From NCBI GenBank assembly GCA_947178465.1, contig CAMWYL010000125.1, positions 1 to 8,450 on the forward strand: a stretch of DNA of 8,450 bases, given 5' to 3'. A model generated the notes under the pieces. The model was not told where the DNA came from, made no database searches, and worked only from the letters and a program-made list of their open reading frames with translations. The position numbers and the translations under genes were made by a program. Of the stretch, positions 7,144 through 8,450 are shown piece after piece (position 1 is the first letter of the stretch; every line of letters starts with the position of its first letter). Source of the stretch: an uncultured Lachnospiraceae bacterium. GTDB taxonomy: Bacteria; Bacillota; Clostridia; Lachnospirales; Lachnospiraceae.

Positions 7144-7428
7144 TTGCTGTTACGATGCCTGCGGACAGTTTCCGGAAGCTATGCCTATGATAAGGCAGGG
7201 AACAGGATACGGAAGACAGACGTGCGGGGAGAAATTGTGTACTTCTACAACAAGAAGAATCAGATCCTGCGCATGAACGGCGTGGAGGGAACAAAGCAGT
7301 TTGCTTACGATTATCAGGGCGGTATAATGGAAGAGAAAAATATAGTGATTGGTTTTGTCTCAGTAAGCCTGCAGATTGATTACGAGCTATTCAAGTCGAT
7401 CTTAATGGAAAAAGGACCTTTTCAATGA
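7144..7428 (+). pseudogene. Rhs/YD-repeat protein fragment
   Basis: The open frame gives 94 residues from a TTG, which is unlikely to be a real start. Residues 11-66 are clear Rhs-type YD-repeat sequence: SYAYDKAGNRIRKTD, FYNKKNQILRMNG, then FAYDYQGGIMEEKN. Just upstream, in another frame (7151-7168), YDACGQ looks like the preceding YD repeat, so the fragment is also frameshifted at about 7169. From 7342 on the residues (IVIGFVSVSL...) no longer resemble Rhs, marking a junction. Full Rhs/WapA proteins have hundreds to thousands of residues and carry a C-terminal toxin; here only two to three repeats remain. The piece is GC-richer than its neighbours, as Rhs cores commonly are compared with their toxin and immunity cassettes. 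It is almost certainly a remnant left by recombination. Confidence 0.75.
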
Positions 7429-7569
7429 CTTTGGCTTATGTTTCAGGTGTAATGTGGACTAAAAATTTTGCATTTTTAAAGCAAAAGTTTCACAAATAAA
7501 TATTGGTTTGGGTAAAGGAAAAGCATTCCATGTCTGCTTCACTTGTACCACAGTTATATCCGAATCTTA

Positions 7570-7595
7570 CAGTATATTCCTTTATAAATATACTG
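7570..7595. repeat. 9-bp inverted repeat
   Basis: CAGTATATT and AATATACTG are perfect complements separated by 8 bases (CCTTTATA). It is not followed by a T-run and does not overlap the downstream promoter, so its role as a terminator, operator or mobile-element relic is undecided. Confidence 0.4.
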
Positions 7596-7702
7596 ATATT
7601 ACTATTAAATATCTCAAGTGGTGTCATTATGATCTGCCGGGAAAATGTAGAGTTTTACAGTTTGTGACACGATGAAACAGATATTCAAATGATAGAAGAT
7701 GG

Positions 7703-7731
7703 TTGTATTTACTGTGAATATTACCTATAAT
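7703..7731 (+). promoter_or_regulatory. Sigma-A promoter of the Uma2 gene
   Basis: TTGTAT (7703-7708), a 17-bp spacer and a perfect TATAAT (7726-7731). The leader would be only about 18-20 bases, enough for the ribosome-binding site GGAGG (7743-7747), which sits 8 bases before the ATG at 7756. Confidence 0.65.
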
Positions 7732-7755
7732 AAATTAAGAGTGGAGGTGTAAATT

Positions 7756-8292
7756 ATGGATGCAGTGAGAAAAGAAGAAGTATATACAATAGAAGATATC
7801 TATGCTTTGCCGGAAGGAGAACGGGCAGAACTGATTGATGGTAAAATTTATTATATGACTCCACCAAACACAAACCATCAGAGACTTGTTCATTTCTTTG
7901 ATAGAGAAATTGGCAATTATATTCAAAGCCACAAAGGTGAGTGTGAAGTGTTTCCTGCTCCATTTGCGGTATTTTTAATTGAAGATGATAAAAACTATGT
8001 AGAGCCTGATATATCTGTTATCTGTGATAAAAATAAGATTACAGACAAGGGATGTCATGGTGCCCCTGATTGGGTAATTGAAATTGTTTCACCAAGCAGC
8101 AAACCAATGGACTACTTCACAAAACTTTTTAAGTACCGGACTGCAGGTGTCAGGGAATATTGGATAGTTGATCCTATAAAACAGCGTGTCACAGTTTATT
8201 TTTTTGAAAAGGAGTCAGTAGAAGAATATTCATTTGGAACGGATATTCCGGTAGGAATATATAAGGGATTTAATATAAAAGTAGAGCAGTAA
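7756..8292 (+). CDS. Uma2 family (DUF820) PD-(D/E)XK nuclease-fold protein
   Basis: 178 residues, normal full length for this family (PF05685). The family start is visible as YTIEDIYALPEGERAELIDGK (the 10-30 region), with GK-IYYMTPP following. The nuclease-fold core shows Pro84-Asp85 in VEPDISVIC, Glu109 in DWVIEIVSPSS, and Asp119, Lys123 and Tyr127 spaced as DxxxKxxxY before GVREYWIVDP (131-140), the most diagnostic block. Asp85, Glu109 and Lys123 are the likely metal-site and catalytic residues. Members are predicted restriction-like endonucleases, abundant in cyanobacteria and scattered in Clostridia, often linked to mobile DNA; a physiological role is not established. The gene is self-contained, with its own promoter, strong ribosome-binding site and terminator. 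Its AT-rich composition matches the accessory region. No methylase or partner is next to it. Confidence 0.9.
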   Translation: MDAVRKEEVYTIEDIYALPEGERAELIDGKIYYMTPPNTNHQRLVHFFDREIGNYIQSHKGECEVFPAPFAVFLIEDDKNYVEPDISVICDKNKITDKGCHGAPDWVIEIVSPSSKPMDYFTKLFKYRTAGVREYWIVDPIKQRVTVYFFEKESVEEYSFGTDIPVGIYKGFNIKVEQ

Positions 8293-8311
8293 TAAAACAG
8301 TATTTGATATG

Positions 8312-8347
8312 AAGCATTTGGATGATAAAATCCGGATGCTTTTTCTT
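8312..8347 (+). terminator. Rho-independent terminator of the Uma2 gene
   Basis: AGCATTTGGAT (8313-8323) pairs over 11 bp, including two G-U pairs, with ATCCGGATGCT (8330-8340) around a GATAAA loop, followed by TTTTCTT. It starts 20 bases after the stop codon. The remaining 100 bases to the window end show no gene. Confidence 0.85.
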
Positions 8348-8450
8348 ATATTCGAAATTATTTTCTAGTCTGCCGATGCACGTCCAAAGCCGTGAGGAAG
8401 AAATGGGATATTAGGACAGAAAAATGTAAATATCACTATAAATACCTGTG

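Larger units (their letters stand above)
7429..7755. other. 327-bp AT-rich region without a gene
   Basis: No frame here encodes a protein-like sequence on either strand. It holds an inverted repeat at 7570-7595 and, at its right end, the promoter and ribosome-binding site of the Uma2 gene. The rest has frequent stops and low GC and may be decayed DNA between the Rhs remnant and the next gene. Confidence 0.6.

Noticed and set aside
7342..7428. Tail after the Rhs fragment (LQIDYELFKSILMEKG), faintly like a transposase N-terminus
   Set aside because: It is too short, and no insertion-sequence ends, target duplication or further transposase sequence were found.
7735..7963. Minus-strand frames opposite the Uma2 gene start
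   Set aside because: They are antisense shadows of the N-terminal Uma2 sequence without ribosome-binding sites.

Overview
The window looks like chromosomal DNA of a low-to-mid GC Gram-positive anaerobe, most likely a member of Clostridia close to Lachnospiraceae. This is an inference from strong Shine-Dalgarno sites (AAGGAGG type), sigma-A-like promoters, and the pairing of a SWIM-type bacterial SNF2 helicase with an EstA-type esterase. No rRNA or other taxonomic marker is present.

The left part (about 1-5510) is ordinary, fairly GC-rich, well-packed chromosome. A membrane-anchored HtrA/DegP-type serine protease runs leftward off the window edge (minus strand, start at 963). Divergent from it, after a 278-bp intergenic region with promoters for both directions and two perfect inverted repeats, is a large SNF2-family helicase locus (1242-4679). 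That locus is broken: the SWIM zinc-finger part and the ATPase part lie in the same frame but are separated by a 30-bp stretch read in the wrong frame, which introduces a TGA. All helicase motifs downstream are intact. An alpha/beta-hydrolase esterase (4694-5509) follows 14 bp later behind a strong ribosome-binding site, so it is probably in the same operon. Hairpins and a likely bidirectional terminator close this block (5519-5621).

The right part (about 5560-8290) is clearly more AT-rich and looks like accessory DNA. It holds a frameshifted small gene whose reconstructed end overlaps the next gene, a SUKH (SMI1/KNR4) domain protein typical of polymorphic-toxin immunity, an unrecognised 124-residue protein of immunity-protein size, and a short GC-richer fragment of an Rhs/YD-repeat protein. 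Together these resemble the decayed 3' end of an Rhs/WapA-type polymorphic toxin locus: leftover immunity genes plus a displaced core fragment, with no intact toxin. After a 327-bp stretch without a gene comes a self-contained Uma2-family (DUF820) PD-(D/E)XK nuclease-fold gene, with its own promoter, ribosome-binding site and rho-independent terminator.

I see no CRISPR array, tRNA, rRNA, complete insertion sequence or convincing new multi-gene system. The points most worth following are the double frameshift in the helicase, the immunity-gene graveyard, and the unassigned 124-residue protein.
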